From assembly GCF_000172555.1 (NCBI RefSeq), contig NZ_ABOX02000007.1, forward strand, positions 62,001 to 126,000: 64,000 nucleotides of DNA, read 5' to 3'. Source of the stretch: Pedosphaera parvula Ellin514. Lineage in GTDB: Bacteria; Verrucomicrobiota; Verrucomicrobiia; Limisphaerales; Pedosphaeraceae. Shown piece after piece: positions 18,811 to 27,673 of this stretch (its first letter is position 1; each line of letters opens with the position of its first letter). The position numbers and the translations under genes were made by a program. The notes below the pieces were generated by a model. It made no database searches, was not told where the DNA came from, and saw only the letters and a program-made list of their open reading frames with translations.

Positions 18811-18911
18811 GATATAACTCCTGAAGGCCGCTGCCAGCCATTTACCTTTAACTCCGCCGATTCCGCTCGAGTTGACATAACAGGCGAGGGTCTTTGGCGG
18901 TTAAGCTTTTG

Positions 18912-18977
18912 ATGCTCATTCTCGCGTTCAGTTCAATGTGGGCGGCGCAATCGCAAACTGGTGCAGCCCTAACATAA
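18912..18977 (+). other. Short signal-peptide-like frame in an otherwise empty gap
   Basis: The 208-bp gap 18811-19018 holds a 21-codon frame reading MLILAFSSMWAAQSQTGAAL, which looks like a secretion leader with an AxA-type cleavage site followed at once by a stop. A TTGACA lies at 18872-18877, but no good -10 is spaced from it. This may be the truncated 5' end of a lost exported protein or chance. Nothing else is visible in the gap. Confidence 0.2.
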
Positions 18978-19018
18978 GTTGCTGTGACTGGTCTCCTATC
19001 ACAGACGGGTTATAGATT

Positions 19019-19693
19019 TCACATGGTGAAGAAGGTAGTGCTGTTTTGATCTTTGGAGAAGTTCGCCCTCTTTAAGTAGACCAGCCTAAGCCCCGCCACA
19101 CCTAGTCCAAAACCAGTCAAAACATCCAGCAGATGATGTTGATGAGTAAGAAGGGTTGAAGCCGCAATGGCGATTGCCCAAGACCATAAAAGGACTTTAC
19201 CGATGCCTGCAATTCGCAGCGCAAATGCGCCAATGCATACCACGCTGAGCGCAACATGCAAGGAAGGCATGAGATTATAGGTAAGATTCAGGGCGTCGGC
19301 TAATCGAAACATTCCAGGAAGGTATCCAATGTTTTTAGGCACGGCATAAGCCAGTTCAGCTGGAAACAGGAGGAATCCGATGCCACCCACGAGCACAACC
19401 AGATTAAGTGTCATGGCAAGTGCCAGAATTTCTTCACATCGCCGTAGGATGAAGGGAACTGCCAGGAAAAGCAGGTAGATCGACATGTAGATCACAACCA
19501 TCTCCGGGACGAAAGGAATGGCCAACTCGGCATCCAGATGCACCCGAATCCGCAAAGTACGATGTGCCGTCAATGCGTCTGAACCACCATACACGATTAC
19601 AAACCAAAGCAACGTGATTCCAGAGAGCAACCAAGCGAAGCGCAGATGAGGCCACCCGGGCCACTTGAAGAAAGGCTCGGAACTATGAGTCAT
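19019..19693 (-). CDS. PAP2-family membrane phosphatase
   Basis: A 224-residue integral membrane protein with about six hydrophobic segments. The phosphatase signatures are NLMPSLHVALS (motif 2 with its His) and HQHHLLDVLTGFGLG (motif 3 with His and Asp). This places it with the PAP2_3/inositolphosphotransferase-like branch, which hydrolyses lipid phosphates or transfers head groups on the outer face of the membrane. The classical KxxxxxxRP motif 1 is not obvious. Its ATG overlaps the stop of the upstream desaturase gene by 4 bp, so both act in one lipid-related unit. That unit is divergent from the large radical SAM/fatty-acid cluster. Confidence 0.78.
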   Translation of the reverse strand: MTHSSEPFFKWPGWPHLRFAWLLSGITLLWFVIVYGGSDALTAHRTLRIRVHLDAELAIPFVPEMVVIYMSIYLLFLAVPFILRRCEEILALAMTLNLVVLVGGIGFLLFPAELAYAVPKNIGYLPGMFRLADALNLTYNLMPSLHVALSVVCIGAFALRIAGIGKVLLWSWAIAIAASTLLTHQHHLLDVLTGFGLGVAGLRLVYLKRANFSKDQNSTTFFTM

Positions 19694-20670
19694 TTACCTG
19701 CCAGAAGGGGTTCGGGAGATGAAACAACAGGAGCTGGTTCGGTATTAGGCCTCGGCCCCAACCATTGGCGCAGGTATTGCTTTAAGTAACCGGGCCTCAC
19801 CTCAGCCGGCGAGGATAGACGCGGGAGATAATACCAGGATACGTCCGGACGCCGATGATGATTCTTATCCCATTCGCCGTTCAATAATATCAAACTCATC
19901 AGTCGGGTGTGCCGCAAATTCCACGCTCCCTCCATAATATCTCGTTTGCTAAAGGCATGGCCAACATATTGCCTGGTGGACCAATTAACAGAAAAGCAAC
20001 CGTAGAGCACCAGGGTATGGAGCCAATGCAATTTCAGCAACCAATGCAGCGTGAAGAAAAAAAGAATGATCAGAAGCATTTCCATGCGGACAGACCAAAT
20101 ACCTGAGTGCTGGATGCCATTCATGAGATAACCTGCAGGTTTAAATCTCGCCAAATATTTGTCTCTGATCACACGTGGCGAAATCGAAAAGAGAACCGCT
20201 CCGACAGGCACGAGGGGCCAGAACAGACCACAAAGAATCCCATACCAGCGCACAGTCTGCACCAATCTATTTTCACCTGGATAATAAAGGTCGAACATTT
20301 CAACATCGGTGCGATTGTGCACGTGATGCCCTTGATGCGTGCTGCGCATCACGCTAAAGGGCATGGGAAACAAAACCCCCGCCATGACTCCCAGCCAATA
20401 GTTGCGGCGTGGACTTAATTGAAGATTCTCGTGGCTCGCTTCATGCAGAAGAGCGTAGTTGGTCAGCATTAAGTAGGAAAAAGCGATGCCCACGAGTATC
20501 ACAGCATACCATGGCTTTACCAACGAACCCAGCCACAACAATGCCAGTGCGCCAGCCCAGATGCTCAGGATCAGGATCAGATTCAAACGATCAGGAATCG
20601 GCATATCCGGCGGTGTGGAAAAAGCTTTAAGCTCATGTCTGGTGCCGTATGGAATTTCCTCTGAGAGCAT
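19690..20670 (-). CDS. Membrane fatty acid desaturase/hydroxylase
   Basis: A 326-residue di-iron membrane enzyme of the fatty acid desaturase superfamily. The three His boxes are HEASH (near 75-79), HQGHH (near 111-115) and HHRRP (near 268-272), each flanked by hydrophobic helices. Such enzymes insert a double bond or hydroxyl into acyl or carotenoid chains using oxygen. It is translationally coupled to the PAP2 gene (4-bp overlap). It is transcribed away from the lipid-type cluster starting at 20813, and the shared 142-bp promoter region suggests common regulation and possibly tailoring of the same product. Confidence 0.85.
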   Translation of the reverse strand: MLSEEIPYGTRHELKAFSTPPDMPIPDRLNLILILSIWAGALALLWLGSLVKPWYAVILVGIAFSYLMLTNYALLHEASHENLQLSPRRNYWLGVMAGVLFPMPFSVMRSTHQGHHVHNRTDVEMFDLYYPGENRLVQTVRWYGILCGLFWPLVPVGAVLFSISPRVIRDKYLARFKPAGYLMNGIQHSGIWSVRMEMLLIILFFFTLHWLLKLHWLHTLVLYGCFSVNWSTRQYVGHAFSKRDIMEGAWNLRHTRLMSLILLNGEWDKNHHRRPDVSWYYLPRLSSPAEVRPGYLKQYLRQWLGPRPNTEPAPVVSSPEPLLAGK

Positions 20671-20701
20671 GCGGAAAGTTTAATTGGCAAGCAGACGAAT
20701 G

Positions 20702-20735
20702 CAAGGGCTTACTGAATCTCCGAAGATAAGCCTTG
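20702..20735. promoter_or_regulatory. Bulged inverted repeat between desaturase and Rieske genes
   Basis: CAAGGGCTTA (20702-20711) and TAAGCCTTG (20727-20735) pair over nine bases with one extra G in the left arm. It lies in the divergent 142-bp region that must hold the promoters for both the desaturase/PAP2 unit and the long plus-strand cluster. A TTGTCA overlaps its right end. It is a candidate operator; no regulator is known. Confidence 0.3.
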
Positions 20736-20812
20736 TCAATCGCGCCATGGTATCTAAGGTTTGAAGCCACGAGCGTTGTTCATATGCCTCTTCGAAGGAG
20801 AGGATTTTAGTC

Positions 20813-21928
20813 ATGGTAAATAGCACAATCGAGCAAGGATTGAATCAACCACAGTCGGTTGCAAACAAAGCTCCGCTGAGCACTTGCTTTCCCATTTATC
20901 CCGCATCCTGGTATCTATTTTGCCATGAACGCGAATTGGCCAGTGGACCAGTTTCAAGGTCCATCCTTGGCAGGCGGCTGACTGCCTTCCAGACCGACAG
21001 CCGAAAGGTGGCGGTCATCGATGCACACTGTTCTCATTTGGGAGCCGATCTCGGTTGCGGGAAAGTCCTCGGTGAAACGATCCAGTGTCCATTTCACAAC
21101 TGGCGATACGAGTTGGATGGCCGTTGCAGCCATATTCCCAGCCAGGTTGAAATTCCAGCTTTCGCGCGACAAAAAACCTATCCTGTAGTCCGGCGTCACG
21201 GATACATATTTTTCTTCAATGGCCCGGAAGCTTTATTCCCCCTGCCCTTTTTTGCAAACTGCGAACCAGCAGATTATACCGCCGCCAACCCATTTCGTTT
21301 TGTCGCACACTGCACATGGTATATGACCGCGGCTCAGGGTTTCGATACCCAACATTATGAAGCAGTCCATGAGCGCAGATTATTGTCGCGCCCCGTCGTG
21401 GATACTCCCAGTCCATTGCTCCGTCGCAATCGTTATCGCGCAGAAGTAATCGGCCAAAGCATATTCGATCGCTTACTACGTCAGTTCGCTGGAGCCACAG
21501 TGGACATCACCATCGAGAACTGGGGAGGAACATTTATTTGTGTATCCGCCCTGTTCGAACGTGCGCACAGTCGCTTCATTGCCATTGGCCAACCCCTCGA
21601 GAATGGCACATCGCAAATTGAAGTAATTACCTACGCCTCGCGCGGCAGGAATCCTCTCAGCCGCAACCTGCTCGACCCATTGAGCCTTCGCTTGCGCAGA
21701 CTCTTTACGCATGCCCATTTAACCGGAGAAGCCAAACAGGTAATGCACACCCAATATCGCCCGGCAAATCTCATTTCAAGCGATGAGGATATGCTTCAGT
21801 GCTTCCAATGGCTGGCATCATTGCCGCAAAATAGGCACACACCATCGAAGAGCTTGACGCCAGCAAAAGCAGACATCCCGGCGCTTGATGAATCATTTGT
21901 TCACCGCAGCAAGATCCCCTTAACCTGA
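20813..21928 (+). CDS. Rieske [2Fe-2S] oxygenase-type protein
   Basis: A 371-residue protein with an N-terminal Rieske domain. The cluster ligands are in CSHLGADLG and CPFHNWRYELDG (Cys-x-His ... Cys-x2-His, near residues 72-95). The C-terminal part resembles the catalytic domain of ring-hydroxylating oxygenases, with DTQHYEAVHERRL as the likely mononuclear-iron segment (two His and an acidic residue). It would hydroxylate, desaturate or demethylate a lipid or aromatic substrate with oxygen and an external reductase; no reductase is encoded nearby. It is the first gene of the long plus-strand cluster, with GGAGAGG about 10 bases before the ATG. Confidence 0.82.
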   Translation: MVNSTIEQGLNQPQSVANKAPLSTCFPIYPASWYLFCHERELASGPVSRSILGRRLTAFQTDSRKVAVIDAHCSHLGADLGCGKVLGETIQCPFHNWRYELDGRCSHIPSQVEIPAFARQKTYPVVRRHGYIFFFNGPEALFPLPFFANCEPADYTAANPFRFVAHCTWYMTAAQGFDTQHYEAVHERRLLSRPVVDTPSPLLRRNRYRAEVIGQSIFDRLLRQFAGATVDITIENWGGTFICVSALFERAHSRFIAIGQPLENGTSQIEVITYASRGRNPLSRNLLDPLSLRLRRLFTHAHLTGEAKQVMHTQYRPANLISSDEDMLQCFQWLASLPQNRHTPSKSLTPAKADIPALDESFVHRSKIPLT

Positions 21929-21942
21929 GAACGCAAACCATT

Positions 21943-22548
21943 ATGAAGAGAATTCTTTTTTTTCTGATATTAGCCCTCACTTGCCTTGGAATCCCAAATC
22001 TCCGGTCTCAGCCCAACCTTTCTGTCGGTCGGGAAGATCCAGCGCACGCTGAGTTACGCCTGCTCCGTGATGGCTTGCTTGCAGCCATAAACAAAGGGGA
22101 TCTGGATGGCGTCCTCACCTACTTACATACCAATGTGGTTATCACCTGGCAAAACGCCGAGGTAAGCCGGGGGCATGCCGGCGTAAGGGCGTATTATGAG
22201 AGGGTCATGACGGGTCCAAATAAAATTGTCGAAAGTTTCAAATGCAACGTGAAGGTCGACGAACTGACCCGGCTTTATGGCACCAACACCGGAATTTGCT
22301 TCGGCAGCTCTGATGAGCACTACAAATTAACCAGCGGCATGGCCATGGACTTGAAAGGCCGCTGGACGGCGACACTCATCAGGGAGAACGGACGTTGGCT
22401 GGTTGCAAGCCTGCATGCTTCAACAAATCTTTTCGACAATCCCGTCCTGAACATGGCGAGGAAGTCAATTTATTTAAGTGGCGGCATCTGCTTGGTGATA
22501 GGCGTGTTGGTGGGATGGCTGGTGGGGCGCAAACGAAAGTCCACTTAA
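21943..22548 (+). CDS. Membrane-anchored SnoaL/NTF2-like protein
   Basis: A 201-residue protein with an N-terminal signal sequence (RILFFLILALTCLGIP) and a C-terminal transmembrane helix (ICLVIGVLVGWLVG) followed by basic residues. Between them is a SnoaL-like domain of about 120 residues: GLLAAINKGDLDGVLTYL, then NVVITW, RGHAGVRAYYERVM and RWTATLIRENGRWLV. The fold forms a cone-shaped pocket used by polyketide cyclases, isomerases and binding proteins. Topology puts the domain outside the cytoplasm. It lies 14 bp after the Rieske gene and overlaps no other real gene. Role in the cluster unknown. Confidence 0.7.
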   Translation: MKRILFFLILALTCLGIPNLRSQPNLSVGREDPAHAELRLLRDGLLAAINKGDLDGVLTYLHTNVVITWQNAEVSRGHAGVRAYYERVMTGPNKIVESFKCNVKVDELTRLYGTNTGICFGSSDEHYKLTSGMAMDLKGRWTATLIRENGRWLVASLHASTNLFDNPVLNMARKSIYLSGGICLVIGVLVGWLVGRKRKST

Positions 22549-22562
22549 CAAACAAACGACCA

Positions 22563-23600
22563 ATGTTTTTGGCAGGAAAAGCGGCTGAGGAAAGTGAAGA
22601 AACCATTCTTCTTCACGCCGAACAATGGCTCCAAAAGAGTGATCATGCCGAAATTACGACCAGGAACCTGCGGCAAATTTCCGAGATCCAAGGTATCGAT
22701 TTCGCCACTGCATTGCTTTACAAGCACATCGCACATTCGCCTCAGCATCGAGAGTTCGTCGCGCAAATCAATGCTCTACGCCAAGAGCCAATCAATGCTT
22801 CCAAAAAAGGTCATGCAACCCTCGCAGTTGTCCCCGGAGCTTTCTACGTCGAGCGTCCCGAAACGGGCGGCGATGGACGCTGGTTAATGGAGGGAGCTGA
22901 GACCCTCGGTTTGCAGTTTAAACGAATTCCTCTTTTAAGCGTCGGAACACTTAACGAAAATGCTGATATCTTATTACGTTGGCTCCGTGAACAGGCGGAC
23001 GAAAAAATCATTCTCATTTCGCTGAGCAAGGGCGGCGCGGACGTAAAGGCGGCTCTTCGCCGTCCAAATGCAGCTGAAGCTTTTAGCAGGGTTATCGCGT
23101 GGGTGAATGTTTGCGGGACGTTGAATGGCTCTCCCGCAGCAGATTGGCTTCTCGCACGCCCAATGTGGAAGCTGGTCTTCCGCTTCCTATACTGGCGGCG
23201 TAAGCGCGATTTTCAATTTATCCACGACCTTCGCCATCAAGTGGGCAGCCCTTTGGATTTCCAGCTCATCCCGCCCGTCGGAATGAGAATGATTAGCATC
23301 ATTGGCTTCCCATTACGTCGTCATCTGAGCCATGCCTATGCCCGACGATGCCACCATTCCATTTCAGCTCTTGGACCAAACGACAGCACGGTGCTGTTGG
23401 CAGATACTCTTTCATGGCCGGGGGTAATCTATCCCGTTTGGGGAGCAGACCACTATCTGCAACCAGAGCATAACACCCGCAATTTGATTTCGACGATCCT
23501 ACAGCATTTGGGTGACAAACTCGATTTGTTCACACCACAGCCGGGGAATGGAACAGCAGGCTCTTTAACCTCGAATCCTGAAATGGTGAATTCTCCATAA
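22563..23600 (+). CDS. Alpha/beta-hydrolase-like protein of the cluster
   Basis: A 345-residue protein starting MFLAGKAAEE. The frame is open further upstream but overlaps the previous gene without family-like sequence. The middle shows IILISLSKGGADVKAAL, a strand-nucleophile-helix arrangement of alpha/beta hydrolases (SLSKGG instead of GxSxGG), preceded by LAVVPGAFYVERPETGGDG. Near the end is VIYPVWGADHYLQPE, which would provide the catalytic His region. It may act as a thioesterase or esterase for the cluster product. The altered elbow glycine makes catalysis less certain. It sits 14 bp after the SnoaL-like gene. Confidence 0.55.
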   Translation: MFLAGKAAEESEETILLHAEQWLQKSDHAEITTRNLRQISEIQGIDFATALLYKHIAHSPQHREFVAQINALRQEPINASKKGHATLAVVPGAFYVERPETGGDGRWLMEGAETLGLQFKRIPLLSVGTLNENADILLRWLREQADEKIILISLSKGGADVKAALRRPNAAEAFSRVIAWVNVCGTLNGSPAADWLLARPMWKLVFRFLYWRRKRDFQFIHDLRHQVGSPLDFQLIPPVGMRMISIIGFPLRRHLSHAYARRCHHSISALGPNDSTVLLADTLSWPGVIYPVWGADHYLQPEHNTRNLISTILQHLGDKLDLFTPQPGNGTAGSLTSNPEMVNSP

Positions 23601-23751
23601 CAGACTCGTAGTCAGGATGAGCGATGCTGCCGATGATCTGAACATCGAAATAATTTCGTGCTCCATCAAAATAATCGAATGCCCTTCCGCCGTATTCCTC
23701 TTGATGCGTCGAAAGCAAAGCTTGTAACTTCCTTTCGTAACAAGAAGCCAT
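23530..23751 (-). CDS. Doubtful small divergent ORF
   Basis: A 73-residue minus-strand frame in the only sizeable gap (149 bp) of the cluster. It begins at an ATG that shares its bases with the first radical SAM gene's ATG. The residues RAFDYFDGARNYFDVQIIGS look protein-like, but the frame runs 71 bp into the hydrolase gene on the other strand and has no recognised family. It could be a remnant or chance. No cobalamin-riboswitch-like element was seen in this gap. Confidence 0.2.
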   Translation of the reverse strand: MASCYERKLQALLSTHQEEYGGRAFDYFDGARNYFDVQIIGSIAHPDYESVMENSPFQDSRLKSLLFHSPAVV

Positions 23752-25153
23752 GCAGGCCCAACGAAAACTCAGAATAGCCCTGGTCTCACCAAAGGGACCA
23801 CTCTATCGGCATCGTGGAGGCATTTTTAAAAAATCGCTTCGCTATCAGCCTCTCACCCTGACAACCTTGGCGGCATTGATTCCCGCAGAGCTAAACATGG
23901 AGGTTACACTTTTCGACGAAGGCATTTCTGATTTGCCGCTTGACCTTGACGTCGATCTCGTGGGCCTGACAGTGATTACAGGCACAGCGAAACGCGCATA
24001 CGAACTCGCCGACCATTTTCGGCAAAGGAGCATAATCGTGGTCATGGGCGGACCGCATGTCACCCTGATTCCCGAAGATGCTCAGCCTCACGCCGATGCC
24101 ATCGTGATAGGTTACGCGGAAGATACCTGGCCGCAGTTGCTGCGCGACTTTGCCGCGGGTTGTCTGGCTCCCCGCTACGATCAGGCACCGCAACTTAATC
24201 TGGCTGACCGCCCATTTCCGCGTCGGGACCTGTTACCCAGCCAGCGCTACCTAACCAACAATGTCTTTGAAGCGACTCGCGGCTGTGTGCACAGCTGTGA
24301 CTTCTGCGTTGTCCCGTCAGCCTGGGGGCGTAAACCATACCAAAAGCCTGTCGCGGATATCATCGCCGACATTCGCCAGCACGGCGCGCGCAAACTCATT
24401 TTCGTGGATCTAAACCTCATCGCCGATCGCGGCTATGCGCTGGAGTTGTTCGCAGCACTGATTCCCCTGCGTTTACAATGGTACGGTTTAGCCACCGTAT
24501 TGCTCGCAGAGGATCCGGAACTTCTAGAATTGGCTGCCCGCAGTGGTTGCAAGGGATTATTGATGGGCCTCGAGTCCATTTCCACGGCCAACCTGCGTCA
24601 AAGCCGCAAAGGATTTAACTCGCCTGACAAATTCTTTAACCTCGTCGAATCGCTCCATCAGCACGGCATAGCGCTGCAAGGATGCTTTGTTTTTGGACTG
24701 GATCATGATGAACCGGATGTTTTTCTGAAAACCGCCGAATTTGCCGTTCAAGCCCGCATTGACCTTCCCCGCTTTGCCATAGTCACTCCATTTCCCAATA
24801 CCAGTCTTTACAAAAGGTTGTTGGCCGAAGGGCGTATAGTCACCAAAAATTGGGAGTTGTACGATGGTCAGCACGTTGTCTTTCGGCCATTGCGTATGGG
24901 CGCAGAGGAGCTGCAAAAAGGAACTGAAGCAGCCTGGAAGCATACTTATAGCGCTCGCTCAATCGTCCGACGCATTCGCCACTCACCGGCTCCATGGCCG
25001 GTAAAGTTAGGCACCAACCTCGGCTATCGCTTCTACGCGCACAATCTTAGTCGCTTTTACAACTGCGACTGGATTATTGGTCAGACGGATGCGCCAATCA
25101 CCAAGGTGGCTTCCCCGACTGGTTCCCTTATAGCCACCCCCGATAGGCCATGA
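23750..25153 (+). CDS. B12-binding-type radical SAM protein 1
   Basis: A 467-residue protein with the N-terminal Rossmann-like domain of B12-binding radical SAM enzymes (residues about 8-140; LRIALVSPKGPL, DLVGLTVITGTA, VVMGGPHVTLIPED). The radical SAM barrel follows with TRGCVHSCDFCVV (Cys-x3-Cys-x2-Cys, near 179-186). Later strands show LIFVDLNLIADR, LLMGLESIS and FVFGLDHDEPDVF. The family does methylations, ring contractions and carbon-carbon couplings on unactivated carbons. It is the first of two such genes separated by 13 bp, and 149 bp follow the hydrolase gene. No obvious DxHxxG cobalamin His motif is seen, so B12 may bind base-off or not at all. Confidence 0.87.
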   Translation: MQAQRKLRIALVSPKGPLYRHRGGIFKKSLRYQPLTLTTLAALIPAELNMEVTLFDEGISDLPLDLDVDLVGLTVITGTAKRAYELADHFRQRSIIVVMGGPHVTLIPEDAQPHADAIVIGYAEDTWPQLLRDFAAGCLAPRYDQAPQLNLADRPFPRRDLLPSQRYLTNNVFEATRGCVHSCDFCVVPSAWGRKPYQKPVADIIADIRQHGARKLIFVDLNLIADRGYALELFAALIPLRLQWYGLATVLLAEDPELLELAARSGCKGLLMGLESISTANLRQSRKGFNSPDKFFNLVESLHQHGIALQGCFVFGLDHDEPDVFLKTAEFAVQARIDLPRFAIVTPFPNTSLYKRLLAEGRIVTKNWELYDGQHVVFRPLRMGAEELQKGTEAAWKHTYSARSIVRRIRHSPAPWPVKLGTNLGYRFYAHNLSRFYNCDWIIGQTDAPITKVASPTGSLIATPDRP

Positions 25154-25166
25154 GCCGCCATCCCTA

Positions 25167-26522
25167 ATGCGCTTAACGATTGTTCATCCATGCATCGGCA
25201 GACGTCCGGGACAGAGTTACATTCGCACCTGGCAAATGGAGCCATTGCCAGCGGCTACGCTCGCTGGATTAACGCCGAAGGATGTTGAAATACGTTTCTA
25301 CGATGATCGTATGGAGTCGATTCCTTACGATGAGCCCACCGACCTTGTAGCTCTCAGCGTGGAAACGTATACAGCAAAACGGGCGTATCAAATCGCGACG
25401 GAATATCGGAGGCGCAAGGTGCCAGTTGTCATGGGTGGATTTCACGCCAGTCTCTGTCCGGAGGAGGTGACACGTTACGCTGAGTCTGTTGTCTGCGGGG
25501 AGGCAGAACGGATATGGCCGCAGGTCATTGATGATGCGCGACACGGCTGTTTGCAAAAGCTCTATCAGCAAACCGGCCGCCCTTCGCTATCCGGTTTGCG
25601 GCCAAACAGAGCCATATTCCGGGGAAAACGGTATTTACCCATTGGACTGGTGGAAGCTGGACGAGGTTGTCATTTCAAATGCGAATTTTGCGCCGTACAA
25701 ACCGTATTTAACTCCAACCAAACTCGCCGTCCCATCGATGAAATCCTCGAGGAAATCAGGACGTTAAAGAACGAAAAGAAGCTGTTCTTTTTCGTGGACG
25801 ATAACATCACTTCCAACCTGGCCGAAGCCAAGGAGTTCTTTCGCGCACTTATCCCACTGAACATCCGTTGGGTCAGCCAGTCGAGTATCAATGCGGCGCA
25901 TGACGATGAGTTTCTGGAGTTGCTTGTGCGTAGCGGTTGCCAGGGTGTACTGATAGGTTTCGAAAGCCTAAACCCTGCGAACCTGCGCAAAATGAACAAG
26001 AGTTTCAACACGATGCGAGGTGGCTTTGAGCAGGCATTGGCGAATTTGCGCCGTCACCGTGTTCGGGTTTACGGCACGTTTGTCTTCGGTTACGACGGTG
26101 ACACTCCGGAGAGTTTTGGAGAAACAGTTGAATTTGCCCAAAGACACGCACTCTATATCGCCGCGTTTAATCATCTCACGCCATTTCCCGGCACACCGCT
26201 ATATCAGCGCCTGCAGGCAGAAGATCGTTTGCTTTATGAGGCATGGTGGCTCGATGACAATTACAGCTATAACAAAATACCGTTTCGCCCAATCGGCATG
26301 ACTCCGGAAGCATTGCAAAAAAACTGTCTTGCCGCCCGGCGCAAATTCTATTCATGGCCCAGCATTCTCAAACGCAGCTGCGACCAGGTGAACAGGGATA
26401 ACTGGTTTATGTGGCGAAACTTTTATCTCATCAACGGACTGCATCGGAACGATGTCAGCCTGCGCGACCATTATCCATTGGGAGACGAATCATGGCAGGG
26501 ACAATTATTGCTGGCGCAGTAA
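25167..26522 (+). CDS. B12-binding-type radical SAM protein 2
   Basis: A 451-residue relative of the preceding protein with the same layout: N-terminal B12-binding-like domain (MRLTIVHPCIGRRPG, LVALSVETYTAKRAY, VVMGGFHASLCPEEV), then the cluster motif AGRGCHFKCEFCAVQ near residues 165-176, FFVDDNITSN and LIGFESLNPANL. The similar length and architecture suggest a tandem duplication that has diverged. Each copy may act on a different position of the chain or they may form a pair. The 3' end overlaps the next gene by 31 bp, indicating translational coupling within the cluster. Confidence 0.87.
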   Translation: MRLTIVHPCIGRRPGQSYIRTWQMEPLPAATLAGLTPKDVEIRFYDDRMESIPYDEPTDLVALSVETYTAKRAYQIATEYRRRKVPVVMGGFHASLCPEEVTRYAESVVCGEAERIWPQVIDDARHGCLQKLYQQTGRPSLSGLRPNRAIFRGKRYLPIGLVEAGRGCHFKCEFCAVQTVFNSNQTRRPIDEILEEIRTLKNEKKLFFFVDDNITSNLAEAKEFFRALIPLNIRWVSQSSINAAHDDEFLELLVRSGCQGVLIGFESLNPANLRKMNKSFNTMRGGFEQALANLRRHRVRVYGTFVFGYDGDTPESFGETVEFAQRHALYIAAFNHLTPFPGTPLYQRLQAEDRLLYEAWWLDDNYSYNKIPFRPIGMTPEALQKNCLAARRKFYSWPSILKRSCDQVNRDNWFMWRNFYLINGLHRNDVSLRDHYPLGDESWQGQLLLAQ

Positions 26523-27673
26523 AGCCCAAAATCACTCAAGGCGTCACATTTTTTCTGGCTGCTAAAAGTGATGACGCAGAAATCCGCCAATTATTGCGTG
26601 AGACCGCGATGAATGGCGAGGTGCAACTCTCGCTTGAACGCGAACCGGATTTTTTCGAAGACATTCCGTATCTTGGCGAGCAGAAAACGACCGTTATCGC
26701 TCGCGAGGGAAATCGACTGGTGTGCGTGGGCAGTTGCTCAATCCGTTCCCGCTTTGTAAATGGAAAACCGCAACGTGTTGGTTATCTCACGGGATTGCGC
26801 CTTAACGCCAAATCTGCCGGTCGTTTTGATGTGTTACGGCGCGGCTACCGCTTCTTTTCTGAACTTCAAAAATCCGAACAAGCCGACTGCTACTTCACCA
26901 GCATTGCGGAGGGAAATGAACGGGCCATTCAATTTCTCGAGCGCGGTCTGCCCGGCATGCCGGTCTATAAGTTTCTATGCGGCTTTGCAACACTCTTAAT
27001 TCCAGTTCCCCGCGGTGTAAAAGGTCAAAGCAAAGCGAACGCCAAATCGCAATTCTTCACCGGAGGGAATGGCTGGCAGATCAGCCCGGGACAAGAACAG
27101 GATGTAGCTGAACTTTGCGCAGGCCTGAACTCTCAGGCTCACGATTATCAACTTTCCCCCTGCTGGACTCCCGACAATATCGCCGCGTTAAAACATTTGG
27201 GACTTGGGTTGAAGGACTTTTGCATTGTCCGGGAAAATCAACGAATGATTGCCTGTGCAGCGGTTTGGGACCAGCGCTCGTTTAAACAGACCGTGGTTCG
27301 TGGTTATAGTCGGAGACTTGCTTTCATCAGGCCTTGGATAAACGCAGCGGCATTTATGGCTGGTCGTCCAGGGATGCCTTCAGTCGGTTTAACTTTGGCG
27401 CACGCCCCGGTTTGTCATCTGATGGTTGCTGAAGACCAACCAGCCATTTTAGTCGCTTTAATCAAGGAGCTTTTTCTAAAGGCTGCGAGCAAACAAATCG
27501 AGTTTTTGACTCTCGGCTTCGCAGCGGGCGATCCAAGATTGCAAACTGTCCTTTCCAACTTTCCTCATCATCAATACAAGAGCCGCCTTTACACTGTGCG
27601 CTGGCCCGGAACTGACAGGGCAGAGCCTTCTCCCATTGATGGCCGACTCAGCCCGGAGGTGGCATTGCTATGA
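26492..27673 (+). CDS. GNAT-fold acyltransferase-like protein
   Basis: A 393-residue protein starting MAGTIIAGAVKPK; an earlier in-frame ATG at 26411 lies deep inside the radical SAM gene. The N-terminal half reads as a GNAT domain: FFLAAKSDDAEIRQLLRE, then VIAREGNRLVCVG, the strand YLTGLRLNAKSAGRF with the turn expected before the CoA-binding helix, and TSIAEGNERAIQFLERG. The C-terminal half (about 200-393) looks like a second, degenerate copy. This two-GNAT arrangement occurs in uncharacterised proteins. It probably transfers an acyl or aminoacyl group to a lipid intermediate, but the substrate is unknown. It overlaps both neighbours. Confidence 0.6.
   Translation: MAGTIIAGAVKPKITQGVTFFLAAKSDDAEIRQLLRETAMNGEVQLSLEREPDFFEDIPYLGEQKTTVIAREGNRLVCVGSCSIRSRFVNGKPQRVGYLTGLRLNAKSAGRFDVLRRGYRFFSELQKSEQADCYFTSIAEGNERAIQFLERGLPGMPVYKFLCGFATLLIPVPRGVKGQSKANAKSQFFTGGNGWQISPGQEQDVAELCAGLNSQAHDYQLSPCWTPDNIAALKHLGLGLKDFCIVRENQRMIACAAVWDQRSFKQTVVRGYSRRLAFIRPWINAAAFMAGRPGMPSVGLTLAHAPVCHLMVAEDQPAILVALIKELFLKAASKQIEFLTLGFAAGDPRLQTVLSNFPHHQYKSRLYTVRWPGTDRAEPSPIDGRLSPEVALL

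Noticed and set aside
23601-23749. Cobalamin riboswitch before the B12-type radical SAM genes
   Set aside because: No B12-box-like sequence or fitting fold was seen; the gap is too short for a full element.
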